From IMG/VR virus record IMGVR_UViG_3300033153_008198, positions 1 through 35,396 of that record: a stretch of DNA of 35,396 nt; one strand, 5' to 3'. This document shows, one piece after another, positions 21,236 to 30,218 of this stretch. The notes under the pieces were generated by a model. It searched no databases and had not been told where the DNA came from. It saw nothing but the letters and a program-made list of their open reading frames with translations. The stretch's first letter is position 1, and the number at the start of each line of letters is the position of its first letter. This DNA comes from a virus. The translations under genes were made by a program, and so were the position numbers.

Positions 21236-21246
21236 GAGTAAATATA

Positions 21247-24246
21247 ATGAGCAGAGTGATTGATTTTATCGATGGTGTTTCAAGTGCTACATCACCAGTG
21301 ACAGCAGCATTAGAAGCTGGCAAATTAGCGGTATTCGCGAGCGATGCTGCATATGAAACTGACAAGGGTGCTGTCGGGAGTGGCGGAGATTTATATTTCT
21401 CGTCAACTACAAATGATATTAGATTTTATGATCCAAGTATTTCATCTTGGAAAGCAAATGAAGCTGAATTAAATAACAGTACAACTAGCTCGCCTGGAAT
21501 TTCTAATGATCAGACTGAAGGCTACGAGGTAGGAAGTATTTGGGTTAATACTAGCACTGGAAGTATGTATAGATGCGTAGATGCATCAACGGGCGCAGCA
21601 ATTTGGACAGAGATTGCAAGTAACTCTTTATTAGATGCCCACACAACTGCAAGTGCAAATGTTCATGGCGTTGGTGCTGGAAATGATGTTGTCGGAACTG
21701 GTACAACTCAAACACTAACAGCAAAGACTTTAACTAGCCCTGATATAAACGGTGGTACAATTGACGGTGCTGCAATCGCAACATCTACATACGTTCCCTA
21801 TACGGACACCACTGCAAACCTTACCACATACGCAAATTTAGGAACTCACAATGGCGAGTTAGTTCGATCTTCAGATGAATTGCTTTATTATCAAATTGAG
21901 GCAAGTCTGCTGACTGCTATCGCAGGTGGCGGTGGAGGTAGCGCAGTATATTCTACTTATGCCACGTTGGATGCTGACACTAACGCTTATGGCGATTGGG
22001 TATCTACGGGTTTAACAAACGCAACATGGAGTGAAGAAACTACCAACCATATTAGCGGTGATGCTAGTTACAAGTTAACTAACCATGCGAGTGCTGCTGC
22101 TGAATATGTAGTGAGTGAAAACCTAGACGTACCAGAGCGATCTGTAAATAGAATGACATGGCTTGAGCTTGCAGGATTATATCCAGCATCGGGAACTGAC
22201 TCTGCAATTAGTTTAATCTTAGAAGCGAATGATAGTGGTTGGGCTGAACTTCCAGAGTCAGAAGTTTTTGTTGAGGCAAATGATACTGTTAAGAGCTATG
22301 TACTCCAGGGATTTTTAAGTTCAACCGTAACTCAAATTCGGGTTAAGGTAGTTGTAGAAGTTGGAGAAGCTAAAGATTTTATCTTCTCGGATATTGCTTT
22401 TAAAGATCAAGCGGTTAACGTGAGAGAGACGATTGAAACGCAATCGGTTCAATATTACGGATATACTGGATATGGATCTACAAATAATAAGATACCTTAT
22501 TTCGCAACGGAAGTAGAGAACGTCGGGAACGACATCGTAACCGTGGCAAACGACTCAACTAATGGATTCAGTTTAACCGCATTAAAAGATTGCGAAGTAA
22601 ATGCATCCATTACAACTACCACAGGTGGTGCTGGGGTATACGTGGGATGGAGTCTAAATTCTACGCAGCTTACAACTACAATCACATCTATTACAACTAC
22701 AGACGCTAGAGGAGGCATTGCTTATACTGGATCTGGAAATGATGCGGTTTCACCATCACCAATGATCAAGATGTCGGAAGGCGATATTTTAAGAGTTCAT
22801 ACAGGTGGTGTTGCACTTGCAGGAAATACAGTAGTTTCGGTCTCAGCAACGGCTACAGCTAACAACGTTGTACTCGCTGCTGAAGCTGGTTCGCAGGTGA
22901 TTTACCATACAGCAAATGCTTCCACATTTCTAGACTCATCCGGGAACGTCAGGTTTGATCCAAGTAATTTAACGCTCGATGGACCAGGGGACTTATTCGA
23001 TATTGTAGATAATGCGGGTGGTACGCAAACTGAGTTCACTGCAAAAGTAGATTTACTTGTACATACTGCAAATATGTCCTGCACTTTTTCTGCCGACAAT
23101 AATCGAGTAGGGGTTTATCGAGCAGGCACTACAGAAATCATGACCGGAACTGGCGGTGATGCAGGGACTTATACTGGACATGCTTCAGGCTTTATTCTTA
23201 AAGCTGGCGAGTTTTTTACCTTTGCCGGGACTGGTGCTTACTCTGGCAGTCCTGTATTTGTTAACATTACAGCAAGCCCCACCCGTTCAAATTTCGCACT
23301 GGCGCTACCCTTCAATGCTCAAAGTAAAAGTGCAGATACGGTGTATCAAGGCTTTGCTGGCTACGGATCTTCTAATCTTTCAATAGTCCATTTTACAAGT
23401 GAATTAAAAAATACTGCATCGGAGTTTTACACCACAGATAATAGCACTAGCGATGGTTTCTCTCTCACTATTTTAAAAGATGTAAAACTTAACATTGATT
23501 ATACCCAATATGGATCTGGCTCAGCTGGAACGTACGCGGGCCTGAGTTTAAATTCTACCCAACTAGACACCACTATAAATTCCGTGACGGTAACAGATGT
23601 TCTCGACGCTGCTGTATTTAATGGAGCTGGCACTGATTCTAAAAAGACATCCGTGGAGCGAAATTTTACAGCTGGGGATGTTATTCGAGCACATAGTTGG
23701 AATAGTTCAGGAGGACATACTGGCACGCTTACTCAAATAACTATATCTGTTACACCAACCGTAATGAATCACTTCGTCGAACTAGCGTCGCAAAAAGTCG
23801 CTTATTTGAGCAATGAGACTACAAGCGATATTGCCTCAGTGAATAACGCAGCTAAAACATGTGCAGTTAATACGCTCAGTGGTGACACTTCTTTTATTTC
23901 GATAGATTCAGACCAAATCACTTTGCAACCTGGTGAATTTAAATATGACATAAATAATTCAGTGTATAGACCTGGATCATATCAAATCTATCTATATAAT
24001 ATTACCGATGCTGCAATAGAGAAACCAGGTGATAGCGGCTACAGCCACCCAACATACGGCGGGGAAATGAAGCCAAGGGTTGTAGGGAGCTTATCTTTAA
24101 GTGTCGTGACTACTTTTGAAGTGCGAATGTACACAGATGATATTCACTCACAAGGTATGGGCTACGGAACGGCAGCTGCTGCAGGGAACCCATTGTCAAA
24201 CAGACTTACTTTGAATGGATCTATCACAAAACTAATAGGACAATAA
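21247..24246 (+). CDS. Large tail fibre with repeated C1q-like domains (999 aa)
   Basis: Start ATG 21247 is preferred because TAGGAG lies upstream. The N-terminal part (about 1-200) holds an attachment region and the common fibre stalk pattern VHGVGAGNDVVGTGTTQTLT followed by AKTLTSPDINGGTIDG. The middle (about 240-395) is a carbohydrate-binding-like beta domain. Two related domains follow at about 402-545 and 699-848, sharing GY.GYGS, NSTSDGFSLT-type, GVYVGWSLNSTQL / GTYAGLSLNSTQL and a GD.(I/L)R.H motif. With a third, more distant copy at about 551-690, these look like C1q/TNF-type jelly rolls, which trimerise and bind receptors. The C-terminal part (about 850-999) is a further tip domain. 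It is the best receptor-binding candidate. Confidence 0.75.
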   Translation: MSRVIDFIDGVSSATSPVTAALEAGKLAVFASDAAYETDKGAVGSGGDLYFSSTTNDIRFYDPSISSWKANEAELNNSTTSSPGISNDQTEGYEVGSIWVNTSTGSMYRCVDASTGAAIWTEIASNSLLDAHTTASANVHGVGAGNDVVGTGTTQTLTAKTLTSPDINGGTIDGAAIATSTYVPYTDTTANLTTYANLGTHNGELVRSSDELLYYQIEASLLTAIAGGGGGSAVYSTYATLDADTNAYGDWVSTGLTNATWSEETTNHISGDASYKLTNHASAAAEYVVSENLDVPERSVNRMTWLELAGLYPASGTDSAISLILEANDSGWAELPESEVFVEANDTVKSYVLQGFLSSTVTQIRVKVVVEVGEAKDFIFSDIAFKDQAVNVRETIETQSVQYYGYTGYGSTNNKIPYFATEVENVGNDIVTVANDSTNGFSLTALKDCEVNASITTTTGGAGVYVGWSLNSTQLTTTITSITTTDARGGIAYTGSGNDAVSPSPMIKMSEGDILRVHTGGVALAGNTVVSVSATATANNVVLAAEAGSQVIYHTANASTFLDSSGNVRFDPSNLTLDGPGDLFDIVDNAGGTQTEFTAKVDLLVHTANMSCTFSADNNRVGVYRAGTTEIMTGTGGDAGTYTGHASGFILKAGEFFTFAGTGAYSGSPVFVNITASPTRSNFALALPFNAQSKSADTVYQGFAGYGSSNLSIVHFTSELKNTASEFYTTDNSTSDGFSLTILKDVKLNIDYTQYGSGSAGTYAGLSLNSTQLDTTINSVTVTDVLDAAVFNGAGTDSKKTSVERNFTAGDVIRAHSWNSSGGHTGTLTQITISVTPTVMNHFVELASQKVAYLSNETTSDIASVNNAAKTCAVNTLSGDTSFISIDSDQITLQPGEFKYDINNSVYRPGSYQIYLYNITDAAIEKPGDSGYSHPTYGGEMKPRVVGSLSLSVVTTFEVRMYTDDIHSQGMGYGTAAAAGNPLSNRLTLNGSITKLIGQ

Positions 24247-24780
24247 ATGGACAACTTAAAATTTAAAGATCTTATACTCGAGGTTCTCTCCGAAATATTC
24301 GGGGATAATCTTAAGCACGGTTACTCTATCTCTAAAGATGAAGATAAGAGCTTATACGAACGCTTAGAAATGAATCTACCTTTAGTTAAACCTGAAGAAA
24401 AAGCTATTACTGATATCTTTAAAAGAATTAAAGCTGAAAGAATTGCACGAGCAGAGATTAAAAGAAGATATAAAGATCTAATGAAAAGGGACGGTGGACT
24501 TCCAAGTTTTCACAGAATTAAAAAGAATATCCCAAACGCTGTTAAGTACATTAAAGATCTTTTAAAAGATAGATCTAGAGACATTGAAGCCGAATCTCTA
24601 ATATCTCAACTTGAAATAGAGCACGACAAGCTAGAGGCAGAAGAAACGGCCAGACGAAAACGAAAAGATATTCCTACATATGAAGAATTTCTTGAAGCTT
24701 TTGTTTTAGCAGAATTTAAAAACGATACTTTAAAGATGGATAAAATAAAAATAAAAGTTAGAGATGCATTAGGATTATAA
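24247..24780 (+). CDS. Charged helical protein of unknown function (177 aa)
   Basis: The ATG abuts the fibre stop with no gap. The protein is almost entirely helical and highly charged (FKRIKAERIARAEIKRRYKD; EIEHDKLEAEETARRKRKDI), with no signal peptide or membrane segment. Its composition is unlike its beta-rich virion neighbours. A fibre assembly chaperone is a reasonable guess from position next to the fibre gene, but no family is recognised. Confidence 0.6.
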   Translation: MDNLKFKDLILEVLSEIFGDNLKHGYSISKDEDKSLYERLEMNLPLVKPEEKAITDIFKRIKAERIARAEIKRRYKDLMKRDGGLPSFHRIKKNIPNAVKYIKDLLKDRSRDIEAESLISQLEIEHDKLEAEETARRKRKDIPTYEEFLEAFVLAEFKNDTLKMDKIKIKVRDALGL

Positions 24781-27321
24781 ATGAGTTACGCAACCGAGAG
24801 CAAGAAAAACGTTTTACAAAAGCACACTCTTGCAATGATAGATCCAAGTGAGCGAGTAATTTTGTGGACGCTTGACAGTGGTGCTATCTACAAGAGAAAT
24901 ACTGACTACATGGTGATTGATGTTCGTAATGATTCAACTTCATTAACCGAGGCATCTAGTGCGGCATTAAATGCAGGTGAATGGTACTTTGATAAGCCCA
25001 ACAAAGAACTGTTCATTAGAATGGGTGATGATAGTAACCCTGCAAATAGTTTCATCACCTTAACTTATCGATTATTCTTTTCAACGCACTCTGGAATTTT
25101 GCCATACGACTTGTCGCCCGGATCATTTGAGGTAGACTATTGTGGTTGTATTAAAAGCGTGTCGCCTTTTTCACAAGGTATAGACCCGCAGGATCAATCT
25201 GGGATTTCGCTTGAATCGTCTGGAAATATTTCATTTTTACTTAATAGTTTCTGGCAATCAAACTTCGATAAGTTATTCTGGGAAAACAAAAACATCACCA
25301 TTTATTCGTACTTGCCCGAGTCAACAGAATCAACAAAAATCTTCGAAGGTGAGGTTACCGATAAAACTTATTCTACTCGTGGTGTTTCCTTTCGCGTAAG
25401 AGATTTCGTTCATAAACTATCTACACCAATTACAGCTAATTTATATTCATCTAGTGATGGTGATATTTCAGATTCAGTTATTGGAAAACCTAAAAGAACT
25501 ATTTACGGTCAAGTTGATGGCGTTAGATGTCAACAACTAGATCAAACGCTATTAGGTTATGATTTGACTGGAACTGTCGGTGGCACCATTGGAAGTGCGG
25601 TTATGCCTGGTGTAGGTACTAGCTTTTTAGCAGAGTGTAGTCCAGATGATACAATCAGCTTTACGGTTAATTCCGTTGACTTGGAATTTAAGATTGAATC
25701 GGTAGACTCCGATACTCAAATAACTTTAAGCGAAGAGAGTGAGATTATTTTCAGTGGAGCATCGGCAACAATATTGCCTGCTATCCCTTATAGAGCTAAG
25801 AATAGAGAATTTATGGTGGCCGGCCATAAATTGAGGGAGCCTACTACCACAGTAAGTGCAATCATTGACACTAATAAAATCGAGGTAGCAGATGTATCGG
25901 ACATTTTTGCAGGTGATACTATTGTTATCGATGGTAATATTACTAGAACCGTTAAAAGAATCTCCGGTTCAAGAATCACGACTACACAAGTGTTCACGGC
26001 ATCGGTATCTGATTCAGTATCAAAAGCTCCGATTAGTAAGGCCTGGTTTAATTCGAGAGAATTGGTAGTTGTAAGAGATTGGACGCCAACTAACTCAACT
26101 GAGAGTAAAATTACACTTAATAGTCTAGCTGAATTTAATCAGACTCTGCCTAAATCAGTTAGGGGAACTTCAGTCGCTTTCACAAATGGCAGTAGAAATA
26201 TAGTTGGAACCGCTACTAGGTTTACTACTGATTTGAAAATAAGAGATTGGGTAAGAAGCACTGACTTAAACCACACTGACTGGTATGAAATCTTAGACAT
26301 CGTCGATGATTTAAATGCCATTGTGAGAGTCGCATATGCAGGTACTAACTTCGATGGTGATACTGAGAAAAAGAATGTTACTTACATAAATGATGAATCT
26401 ACTGTCACGGTAGATACAGCAGGCAAGGAAAATTCTAGCGGCATATGGGTCAAGACCGCTTCAGATGTTGTTAAGGATGTCCTAACGAATGCTGGGGTTA
26501 CGAATTTAAATACTGGTTCATTTGCTACATCTAAGATTGAAGCGCCTTATATCGTCTCTCTTGCATTGCCATTAGACAGAGTTGGAAATTTGCCTACCAC
26601 TAAGGCAGTCATTAACTTAATGAATCAATCAGTCTTTGGATCACTAGTGTCACGCAATGACTATACTGTAGCGTATGATATTCTAAGCGCTGAACGGCCA
26701 AGTGAAACTGAAGATATAATTGGTGATGATGATATATTAGATTTTTCTGTTAAAAGTAAATCTGAAGTGATCCAAAACATTAATGTCAGGCATTCACATC
26801 AAGACGCAGACAAGATTACAGGTGAGAGCGCATTTAGTGTCGAATCATACGCTAGTGATTTCGTCAGTAATACTATTGAGGTAACCAAGGGCAAGGAGAT
26901 TGATTTATACTTATACGAATCTGCTGACACACAGACTATGGCACAAAGAATTGTGTTTATTAATAGTCTCACGCAGTCAGTGGTAGAATTGAAAGGTGGG
27001 GGGCTTTATCTTGCCGATAAAGAGATAAATGATAAGTTGTATTTTTCCTTTGATCATATGTATTCTCGTTTCGGTTCGGCTTCAGATCAATCGAAGATCG
27101 GGATTATTAGCTCTATTAAAAAGAATGGCGACAAGGTTGATGTTAGCGTATCTGATTTGGGGAACCTGTTCAATAGGGTCGCTGCTATTTCTCCTAATAC
27201 CGCTAGTGATTTTAGCAGTGCAACAGCGAGTGAGTTAGTCTTGAACGGTTTTATTGTAGATAATGATACTGGGGTGCCAGGAGCCACAGAAGATGAACTG
27301 GAATGTAATCTTATTGGTTAA
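24781..27321 (+). CDS. Tail tip / baseplate hub-like protein (846 aa)
   Basis: ATG 24781 directly follows the previous stop. The first 90 residues include WYFDKPNKELFIRMGDDSNP, a segment common in phage tail hub proteins. Several beta modules follow (FRVRDFVHKLSTPI; SRITTTQVFTASVSDSV), then a region at about 550-700 (SSGIWVKTASDVVKDVLTNA ... PLDRVGNLPTTKAVINLMNQ) resembling the gp27/gp44 hub domains. The end has GIISSIKKNGDKVDVSVSD strands. Size and location near the fibres support a tail tip hub. Its last four bases overlap the convergent HNH gene. Confidence 0.65.
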   Translation: MSYATESKKNVLQKHTLAMIDPSERVILWTLDSGAIYKRNTDYMVIDVRNDSTSLTEASSAALNAGEWYFDKPNKELFIRMGDDSNPANSFITLTYRLFFSTHSGILPYDLSPGSFEVDYCGCIKSVSPFSQGIDPQDQSGISLESSGNISFLLNSFWQSNFDKLFWENKNITIYSYLPESTESTKIFEGEVTDKTYSTRGVSFRVRDFVHKLSTPITANLYSSSDGDISDSVIGKPKRTIYGQVDGVRCQQLDQTLLGYDLTGTVGGTIGSAVMPGVGTSFLAECSPDDTISFTVNSVDLEFKIESVDSDTQITLSEESEIIFSGASATILPAIPYRAKNREFMVAGHKLREPTTTVSAIIDTNKIEVADVSDIFAGDTIVIDGNITRTVKRISGSRITTTQVFTASVSDSVSKAPISKAWFNSRELVVVRDWTPTNSTESKITLNSLAEFNQTLPKSVRGTSVAFTNGSRNIVGTATRFTTDLKIRDWVRSTDLNHTDWYEILDIVDDLNAIVRVAYAGTNFDGDTEKKNVTYINDESTVTVDTAGKENSSGIWVKTASDVVKDVLTNAGVTNLNTGSFATSKIEAPYIVSLALPLDRVGNLPTTKAVINLMNQSVFGSLVSRNDYTVAYDILSAERPSETEDIIGDDDILDFSVKSKSEVIQNINVRHSHQDADKITGESAFSVESYASDFVSNTIEVTKGKEIDLYLYESADTQTMAQRIVFINSLTQSVVELKGGGLYLADKEINDKLYFSFDHMYSRFGSASDQSKIGIISSIKKNGDKVDVSVSDLGNLFNRVAAISPNTASDFSSATASELVLNGFIVDNDTGVPGATEDELECNLIG

Positions 27322-27869
27322 TATTTTGTGAACAAGTCTTTGTATATTCCTTTATTGTGATGAATAGCTCTTCTTATTAAATATTTACTTATTTTTAGAA
27401 ATTTGCTGGCAAAAATCAGTGAAGGAAAGGATATTCGATTATCGTACAGCACTTTATGTGTAGGCTTAATCCCCTTTCTGTTCCACGAGTTTTCATAACG
27501 CCCATCTCTGCTTGCTGCCTGAGCGTTCATTAATTGTGTAACCCACGAGAGGTTATTGGCACGATTGTTATGTTTATTGGAATCAATGTGATGAACGTAT
27601 GGATATTTCTCAGGGTTATGAATAAAAGCTTCAGCAACAAGACGGTGGATCACATACTCTATTTTGCGAACACTAATATCTTTCCTAAGTGAAACCCTTT
27701 GATATGCTCGTTTTTTGTTATTCGTAGATAGAATTTTTTCAGGAACAGTCCTTTTGAATCCGCTTCTGTATATAGTTATTCTTTCTACACTCTTTAATCT
27801 ACCAAGGCTAGATACTTGATATAACCCTTCATACCCAACAACATCTCTCCATTCTTCCACATCGCACAT
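27318..27869 (-). CDS. NUMOD4/HNH homing endonuclease (183 aa)
   Basis: A free-standing mobile nuclease on the strand opposite to the late genes. ATG 27869 has AAGGAG; the GTG two codons earlier is not used. Residues 4-30 form the NUMOD4 motif (EEWRDVVGYEGLYQVSSLGR). The HNH site lies at about residues 75-115: HRLVAEAFI, then YVHHIDSNKHNNRANNLSWV with the paired His and Asn. The C-terminal part (LIFASKFLKISKYLIRRAIH) is a NUMOD1-like DNA-binding helix pair. It does not interrupt a gene, and it carries its own promoter, so it is an independent insertion between tail genes. Confidence 0.92.
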   Translation of the reverse strand: MCDVEEWRDVVGYEGLYQVSSLGRLKSVERITIYRSGFKRTVPEKILSTNNKKRAYQRVSLRKDISVRKIEYVIHRLVAEAFIHNPEKYPYVHHIDSNKHNNRANNLSWVTQLMNAQAASRDGRYENSWNRKGIKPTHKVLYDNRISFPSLIFASKFLKISKYLIRRAIHHNKGIYKDLFTKY

Positions 27870-27889
27870 AGACACTCCTTATAGCGATC

Positions 27890-27917
27890 TCTATAATAAA
27901 AAGTGATTACATGTAAA
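27890..27917 (-). promoter_or_regulatory. Own promoter of the homing endonuclease
   Basis: On the minus strand TTTACA (27917-27912), 16 bases, TATAGA (27895-27890). The downstream ATAG-N6-CTAT inverted repeat (about 27881-27894) could be an operator. It lets the gene be read against the late transcript. Confidence 0.5.
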
Positions 27918-27939
27918 GCTAAATTAAGAAGAGGAACCT

Positions 27940-28833
27940 ATGGCATACAATTCACTAAACAGTACTGATTTAGAAGTGGGCAAGCCGTTAAAAACGGATA
28001 TCTTAACGACAATTCGAGATAATGAAGATGATCTTAATTCTCGTACTTCTGGTCTAGAAGTAACAGCAGCAAAGGTTATAGTTTTCAACGAGGTTGTTGA
28101 CCTTGCCAGCTATAGAACTGGTGATGTTAAATGGTCATTTCTTTCTACTACTCAATTCCAAGCGAAATACGGTTTGAGCTGGGTGAAGATCGACGGTAGC
28201 TCTATTAGTGGAACGGATCTAGCTGCGTTGTATGGATCGACTCTACCGGATTTTAGAAATAGATTTCCTAGAATTACAGATGAATCTACTAGAGCGATTG
28301 GATCAACTGAAGCTAATCAGAACTTAGCTCACACGCATGTGCAAAATGTTAACGGTGTTACTCAGTATGATCTTGCTGGTAGCGGCACTCAGTTACCTGG
28401 CATCATAAGCAGTACAACTACATGGAGGGGAACCGCCACATCAACTTCATCCTCTGGTAGCTCCGAAGCTAGGCCAGATTCAGGTGTACTCTCTGCATTT
28501 GTTAGAAAGGAAGATATAGCGACATCTAAAATTAGACGTTGGAAAGCACCTTCTGCATTCACTCTTACAAGTGCTATATGCTCATCTATTGTTGCTGGAT
28601 CTGCTGGCACGTTAGATGTTGATATAAAAAAGGGTGCTGATCGAAGTTCGCTTTCAACTATCTTTTCAACTAGACCAAGTGTTGGCTATGCTGCTGGCGA
28701 TGATGCAGACTCAAGCAATGCAATATTTGCAGATACAACTGTGGCATTAGGTGATTGGCTTCAAATAGAAATCCAAGGAATGCAAACCGGCCAGTCTGAT
28801 TTTCATTTTTACTTAGTCGGCGAGGCTTCTTGA
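27940..28833 (+). CDS. Tail fibre with collar-type domain (297 aa)
   Basis: ATG 27940 follows AGAGGAAC. Residues about 60-130 resemble the phage tail collar domain: GDVKWSFLSTTQF, WVKIDGSSISGTDLAALYGS, then LPDFRNRFPRI and AHTHVQNV, which closely match short tail fibres. The segment RPDSGVLSAFVRK continues the collar fold. The C-terminal 100 residues (KIRRWKAPSAFTLTSAICSS ... LGDWLQIEIQGMQTGQSDFH) form a separate small beta domain seen in other phage structural proteins. Probable host-contact protein. It overlaps the next gene by one base (TGATG). Confidence 0.8.
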   Translation: MAYNSLNSTDLEVGKPLKTDILTTIRDNEDDLNSRTSGLEVTAAKVIVFNEVVDLASYRTGDVKWSFLSTTQFQAKYGLSWVKIDGSSISGTDLAALYGSTLPDFRNRFPRITDESTRAIGSTEANQNLAHTHVQNVNGVTQYDLAGSGTQLPGIISSTTTWRGTATSTSSSGSSEARPDSGVLSAFVRKEDIATSKIRRWKAPSAFTLTSAICSSIVAGSAGTLDVDIKKGADRSSLSTIFSTRPSVGYAAGDDADSSNAIFADTTVALGDWLQIEIQGMQTGQSDFHFYLVGEAS

Positions 28834-29045
28834 TGAAGTCTCCAATTTTGCAAGGGATCGCCATAGGGCTAGCAGTCATCATGGGATCTCTTTTAACTAT
28901 TAGCTCTTTATTTTACACAAGAACTGAAGCTAATACTCTACATGCAAGAGTAGTTAGCAATGAAGGCATAGTAAGAACTCAACTAGATAGATTGCATGAA
29001 AAAATTGACAATCTTAAAGACCTTATAATTAAATTGGAAAGATAA
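28833..29045 (+). CDS. Small membrane protein, holin or spanin candidate (70 aa)
   Basis: ATG 28833 overlaps the fibre stop (TGATG). One hydrophobic segment at residues about 8-28 (LQGIAIGLAVIMGSLLTISS) is followed by a charged coiled coil (LDRLHEKIDNLKDLIIKLER). One N-terminal anchor with a soluble helix fits a small inner-membrane spanin or an unusual holin; it stands directly before the peptidase gene. The TAATG overlap with that gene implies coupling. Confidence 0.6.
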   Translation: MKSPILQGIAIGLAVIMGSLLTISSLFYTRTEANTLHARVVSNEGIVRTQLDRLHEKIDNLKDLIIKLER

Positions 29046-29392
29046 TGATTTTCAAACCTGACGTTGACCCGAGGGATTTAGACAACATGAGCCCAGCTGT
29101 AATTATGCTAATAGCTTTCTATTTCCAGTTTTGCTTCGAACACCAACTTGATTGCAAGGTGACTAGCTTAATTAGACCTAACGACAAGGGTCCTCATCGT
29201 GACGGAAGGGCGGTTGATTTGCGGATCAATACGTGGTCTGAATTTTACAGAGACAAATTTAAGCATGAGGTTGAAACTCGGTATAACTACTTGGGGGCTT
29301 ACAGCAAATCAGATGGTGTACAGAGAGTACTCATATATCACGATGCTGGCGTGCCTGATAATTTGCACTGCCATCTTCAAACAAAACACTAA
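29045..29392 (+). CDS. Endolysin-like M15 zinc peptidase (115 aa)
   Basis: A probable cell-wall peptidase that cuts peptidoglycan stem peptides at lysis. The motifs are those of the M15 / VanY-type family: PHRDGRAVDLRI (H51, D58) and LHCHLQT near the end (H108, H110), the two zinc-binding sites. At 115 residues it is shorter than most M15 endolysins but contains the whole core. There is no signal peptide, so a holin or other pore is needed for release. It sits between the small membrane gene and further lysis-region genes. Confidence 0.75.
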   Translation: MIFKPDVDPRDLDNMSPAVIMLIAFYFQFCFEHQLDCKVTSLIRPNDKGPHRDGRAVDLRINTWSEFYRDKFKHEVETRYNYLGAYSKSDGVQRVLIYHDAGVPDNLHCHLQTKH

Positions 29393-29403
29393 GGAGATCT
29401 ATT

Positions 29404-29700
29404 ATGACAAACGAAGTAGTAAACGTAGACGAAAAGAAAGAAATTATTGAACTATTAAATGGCATTGAGCCTGTAGCAATCGCAGGCGTAAAGATTGGAG
29501 CTGATGGCAAAATCAACTTTAGTGACCTTAAGCATGTTGGTGAGCTTTTAGGAAGTTTTGGCGTTATTAAAGATGGCGTTGAGGGACTTAAAGGAATGAA
29601 GCTTAAAGAGCTAGAAGGTGAAGATCTTCAGGTTATCGGAAAAGCTGCATACGAGATGGTTAAGAGAGTTATTGAAGCTTACAAGAATGAAAAAGAGTAG
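29404..29700 (+). CDS. Lysis-region protein of unknown function (98 aa)
   Basis: ATG 29404 has AAGGAG. The product is acidic and mostly helical, with a GVKIGADGKINFSDLKHVGE segment (residues about 28-47) that looks like an EF-hand-type acidic turn, and then a Gly-Leu-rich stretch (LLGSFGVIKDGVEGLKGMK). Similar short acidic proteins with a DGKI/DL turn occur beside lysis genes in other phages, with no known role. It overlaps the next gene by 14 bases. Confidence 0.6.
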   Translation: MTNEVVNVDEKKEIIELLNGIEPVAIAGVKIGADGKINFSDLKHVGELLGSFGVIKDGVEGLKGMKLKELEGEDLQVIGKAAYEMVKRVIEAYKNEKE

Positions 29701-29998
29701 TTTCAGTTCATGGTGGGGCGTTGTAAAAACGCTCCTCATCGATTTGATAGGAAGGAAGTTAATCAAGGCGGCCATTGTTAAAGTCGCTTTGTATACAGTT
29801 GTTGGGCCATTCAAAGCCTGGTTAATTAAACTGTTAGTGAATGAGCTACTAGAACATATCGTAGAACCAGCTATTAGAGAGATGGGTTATGAGATTGAAT
29901 ATCAACTAGACGTTCAAACTGGTAAAAAAAAGGTGAAGCAATTTAATGAAAACCGTAACAATGCTAACGCTGTTAGGAATTCTTTTTCTCAACTCTAG
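29687..29998 (+). CDS. Hydrophobic basic protein of unknown function, lysis region (103 aa)
   Basis: ATG 29687 (MKKSSFSSWWGVVKTLLIDL) is inside the end of the preceding gene; an earlier TTG frame is an artefact of the open frame. Residues about 9-66 are amphipathic or membrane-associated (RKLIKAAIVKVALYTVVGPF, AWLIKLLVNELLEHIV), followed by a charged, Asn-rich tail. A holin-like or membrane-bound assembly role is possible. The lipoprotein gene starts inside its 3' end in another frame (53-bp overlap), an arrangement found in spanin pairs. Confidence 0.6.
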   Translation: MKKSSFSSWWGVVKTLLIDLIGRKLIKAAIVKVALYTVVGPFKAWLIKLLVNELLEHIVEPAIREMGYEIEYQLDVQTGKKKVKQFNENRNNANAVRNSFSQL

Positions 29999-30218
29999 TT
30001 GTGTAAAAACACTAGTAGTTCAGAGAAAAATGTTCGATGGGGTAAATCAACAATGCTTAGGCCATATGCATGAGCTGCCATCAAACAAAATCGTTTCAGA
30101 GACTGTAGTTTTAGATTTAAAAGCATGTTACAACCTTGTTGGATATGACTTCGAAGTATGGGCCACAAAGATTGGACCTTACCTTAATGATCTGAATCGT
30201 CGCTCGGGAAAAGATTAG
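29946..30218 (+). CDS. Probable lipoprotein, outer spanin candidate (90 aa)
   Basis: ATG 29946 follows AAGGTGA. The N-terminus is a short signal peptide (MKTVTMLTLLGILFLNSSC), with Cys19 as the likely lipid-bearing residue. The lipobox NSSC is imperfect at -3, where Leu is usual, so processing is uncertain. The mature part is about 72 residues with three further Cys. Small lipoproteins embedded in or overlapping the previous lysis gene are typical of outer spanins, which fuse the membranes at lysis. It is the last gene of the late unit, and its 3' end overlaps a leftward gene by 35 bases. Confidence 0.65.
   Translation: MKTVTMLTLLGILFLNSSCVKTLVVQRKMFDGVNQQCLGHMHELPSNKIVSETVVLDLKACYNLVGYDFEVWATKIGPYLNDLNRRSGKD

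Noticed and set aside
21220-21246. Nine-codon N-terminal extension of the large fibre
   Set aside because: Overlaps the end of the previous gene; ATG 21247 has TAGGAG at proper spacing.
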